Assembly (NCBI RefSeq): GCF_003432485.1
Contig: NZ_QVNQ01000005.1
Location: 434,001 to 498,000, forward strand
DNA: 64,000 bases
Reading direction: 5' to 3'
Origin: Actinomadura spongiicola
Lineage (GTDB): Bacteria > Actinomycetota > Actinomycetes > Streptosporangiales > Streptosporangiaceae
Each line of letters begins with the position of its first letter. Position 1 is the first letter of the stretch. Of this stretch, positions 62,031 to 64,000 are shown in pieces. The position numbers were made by a program, and so were the translations under genes. Below the pieces are notes generated by a model. The model saw only the letters and a list, made by a program, of their open reading frames with translations, did not search any database and was not told the DNA's origin.

Positions 62031-62818
62031 CGCGCTCTCCCGTCCATGGCCTCGCTCAATGTCCGCTCGCCGATGAAGGCGACCACGTCGGCGACCGACT
62101 CCAGGAAGTAGAAGTGGCCGCCCTCGTACCGCCGCATGCCGAACCCGGCGGTGGTGAACGCCCGCCACGCCCCGAGGGTCTCGACGGGCGCCCGCGGGTC
62201 CGACGTGCCGGCGAGCACCGTGATCGGGCAGTCCAGCGGCGGGCCGGGCTCCATCCGGTGCCGTTCCCACAGGGCGAAGTCCGCCCGCAGGACCGCGAGG
62301 AGCGACCCCATCACGTCCTCGTCGGCGGCGATCTCGGGGGCGATGCCGCCGAGCCGGATCATCTCGGCGCGGAACTCCTCGTCCGGAAGGTCGTGAAGCC
62401 GCCGGATCCCCGGCCGGCCGGGTGCCGGCTGCGCCGACAGGAACAGCCGCTCCGGCCCTCGCCGCCCGCGCGATCGCAGCGCCTGGGCCAGCTCGTAGGC
62501 CAGCGCGGCGCCGCAGGAATGGCCGAAGAAGGCGAACGGGCCGTCCAGGACGGGCCGAAGAGCGTGGACGAGCACGTTGACGAGCGGGGCGACCTCGGCG
62601 AACGGCTCCTCGGCGATCCGGTTCTGGCGGCCGGGCAACTGCACGGCGGCCAGTTCGACGCCGGGCGGAAGCCATCTGACCCAGTCCGCGTAGGCGGCGG
62701 CGCCGGCGCCGGCGTGGGGGAAGCAGATCAGCCGTCTCGCATGCCCCGGCCGGGGCGCCCGCCACACGTACGGGCTCTCCGGGACCAGTTCCGCGGTCTC
62801 GATGTCCATCGCCGTCAC
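62027..62818 (-). CDS. Type II thioesterase (second)
   Basis: This 263-residue free-standing alpha/beta hydrolase has FPHAGAGAAAYADWVRWLP, the nucleophile motif GHSCG (Ser near 101), an Asp in GTSDPR and a His in GGHFYF. It should clear misloaded carrier domains. It is sandwiched with 4-base overlaps (GTGA and ATGA) between the truncated NRPS and the starter protein. GTG 62818 is the coupled start; ATG 62809 is possible. It is only distantly like the thioesterase at 28,507, so the two are not a recent duplication. Confidence 0.87.
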   Translation of the reverse strand: MTAMDIETAELVPESPYVWRAPRPGHARRLICFPHAGAGAAAYADWVRWLPPGVELAAVQLPGRQNRIAEEPFAEVAPLVNVLVHALRPVLDGPFAFFGHSCGAALAYELAQALRSRGRRGPERLFLSAQPAPGRPGIRRLHDLPDEEFRAEMIRLGGIAPEIAADEDVMGSLLAVLRADFALWERHRMEPGPPLDCPITVLAGTSDPRAPVETLGAWRAFTTAGFGMRRYEGGHFYFLESVADVVAFIGERTLSEAMDGRAR

Positions 62819-64000
62819 TCCTCGCTCGCCGCGGCGGTCCTGGTGATCGGGCGCGGCCGGGGGCCGCCCGCCGTGGCGACGTCGTCCCAGCGCGCGGCCA
62901 GCCCCGCGGGCGTCGGGTACTCGAAGACCGAGCGGATCGACACCCGCGCGCCCAGCTCGCTGCGAATCCGGCCGATCAATCTGGTCGCCCGCAGGGAGTT
63001 GCCTCCGCAGGCGAAGAAGTCGTCGTCGACGTCGAGCGACTCCCTTTCGAGGGCCTCGGCGAACAGCCGGACCAGCACGCCCTCGCGCTCGTCCCGCGGT
63101 TCCCGTCGGCCGGCTCCGGGGGCGTCCCGGCGGTGACCGGGGGCGGCGGACACCGGCAGGCGGTCCAGCGACAGCAGGGCGGCGGGAACGAGATGCGCGG
63201 GCAGGCGCGCGGCGACGTGGTCCCGCAGCTCCTCGACGTCGGGTTCGTGGCCGCCGGCCGGCATCACGTATCCGGTGAGGCCGCCCTCTCCGGTCACGAC
63301 GAGCGCCTCGGCCACATGGCGGTGGGACCGCAGGACGGTCTCGGCCGCCTTCTCGGCCGTTCCCGTCCCGGCGCCGTCGAGCCGTTCGAGCCGTCCGTCC
63401 GTGCCGTGCCGTGCGCGCACTCCGGTGCGGAACATGCGGTCGCCCGGCGGGCCGTAGGGATCGGCGACGAACCGCACGGCGCTGGGGCCGGGACGCGCGA
63501 GGACGCCGCGGGCGAACTCCCCGATCGTGTACAGCTCCCCCACGGCGCCCGGCCCGGCCGGGGCGAGGGTGGGGCCGAGCAGGCGCGCCCGCGGCCGCAC
63601 CGCTTCGACGGCCGCGGGCGCGTCCGACCGCACGTGGACGTCACGCCCGGCGCAGAGGACCAGCAGCGCCTCCCGCGGGTCCGCGCCGGGGCCGAGGACC
63701 ACCCGCCCGTCCGCCTTCGGCGCGGGCGGCGGCATCCCGGCCGCCATCCCGCCATGCGTGATCGCGACGCAGTAGGGCTCGCCCGCCTCGTCCGGCAGAT
63801 AGCACAGGTAGGCCAGGTCGCCGGGACGGACCGGACGGGCGACACGCGCGACCGCCCGGTCGCCGCCCGTGCCGCCGCTGCCGGCGATCACCGCGTCCGG
63901 GCGTGCGTCCGCCAGGACCCGGTCCGTCCACGCGGGCGGATCGCCCGGTCCGATCGGCAGCAGGCAGGCGCCGACCTTGAGCGCGGCGAGCAGCGCCACC
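62815..64000 (-). CDS. NRPS, partial: vestigial A domain followed by T domain
   Basis: Only the C-terminal portion of about 394 residues is in the window; the gene continues beyond the right edge. The A-domain part is degraded. The P-loop region reads YLPDEAGEPYC instead of YTSGSTGxPKG. The region between that loop and the GELYTIGEF motif is far shorter than normal, so the substrate pocket is gone. The final PTGK-type Lys motif reads AAPGHRRD. The T domain is intact (FFACGGNSLRA). The module therefore cannot load its own amino acid and needs one in trans. The stop overlaps the thioesterase start (GTGA). Confidence 0.8.
   Translation of the reverse strand, partial: VALLAALKVGACLLPIGPGDPPAWTDRVLADARPDAVIAGSGGTGGDRAVARVARPVRPGDLAYLCYLPDEAGEPYCVAITHGGMAAGMPPPAPKADGRVVLGPGADPREALLVLCAGRDVHVRSDAPAAVEAVRPRARLLGPTLAPAGPGAVGELYTIGEFARGVLARPGPSAVRFVADPYGPPGDRMFRTGVRARHGTDGRLERLDGAGTGTAEKAAETVLRSHRHVAEALVVTGEGGLTGYVMPAGGHEPDVEELRDHVAARLPAHLVPAALLSLDRLPVSAAPGHRRDAPGAGRREPRDEREGVLVRLFAEALERESLDVDDDFFACGGNSLRATRLIGRIRSELGARVSIRSVFEYPTPAGLAARWDDVATAGGPRPRPITRTAAASEE

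Overview
The window is high-GC DNA from a filamentous actinobacterium. GC-rich third codon positions, an SsgA-like sporulation regulator, a polyphosphate glucokinase and a large NRPS cluster all support this. A Streptosporangiales/Actinomadura-type host is a guess; the sequence does not fix the genus.

Region 1 (about 1-10,565) is the right part of an integrative, probably mobilisable element. It carries small membrane proteins, two von Willebrand factor A-type proteins around a four-helix membrane protein, an MT-A70 adenine methyltransferase, a TraG/VirD4-like ATPase with a frameshift, a replication-relaxation protein and a large serine recombinase. The 3' end of the recombinase gene runs antisense into a tRNA-Val(CAC), the likely integration target. 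The left end of the element lies outside the window.

Region 2 (about 10,600-22,600) is chromosomal housekeeping DNA: a PGPGW-type membrane protein, an SsgA-like protein, SthA transhydrogenase, a TetR regulator divergent from an SDR and an SMR exporter, polyphosphate glucokinase, a GH38 alpha-mannosidase with a PHP/CehA-type protein, an ArsR-type regulator with pabB- and pabC-like genes, and a tRNA-Gly/Cys/Val cluster.

Region 3 (about 22,700-26,500) is transitional: an LmbU-family regulator, an HTH plus Clp-N pair, and a DrrAB-like ABC exporter ending at a strong terminator.

Region 4 (about 26,900 to the right edge) is a nonribosomal depsipeptide cluster resembling the kutzneride/himastatin group. 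A rightward operon encodes a response regulator, a KtzT-like piperazate synthase, a type II thioesterase, an SDR, a free-standing adenylation-thiolation protein (Thr-like code), two P450s, a methyltransferase and a SARP regulator. A tryptophan halogenase and a flavin reductase are divergent. A leftward, translationally coupled operon encodes a truncated NRPS module (partial, running off the edge), a second type II thioesterase, an acyl-ligase/ketoreductase/carrier starter protein, a 5172-residue NRPS, an ornithine N-hydroxylase, an MbtH-like protein and a third P450.

The giant NRPS reads C-A-T-E / C-A(MT)-T / C-T-E / C-A-T-TE. Its codes suggest piperazate for A1 and serine for the methyltransferase-interrupted A2, and the third module has no A domain. 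My inference is a cyclic depsipeptide of the form hydroxy acid - X - D-piperazate - O-methyl-L-Ser - D-X' - (chloro-Trp-derived or other) residue. At least two positions must be loaded in trans.
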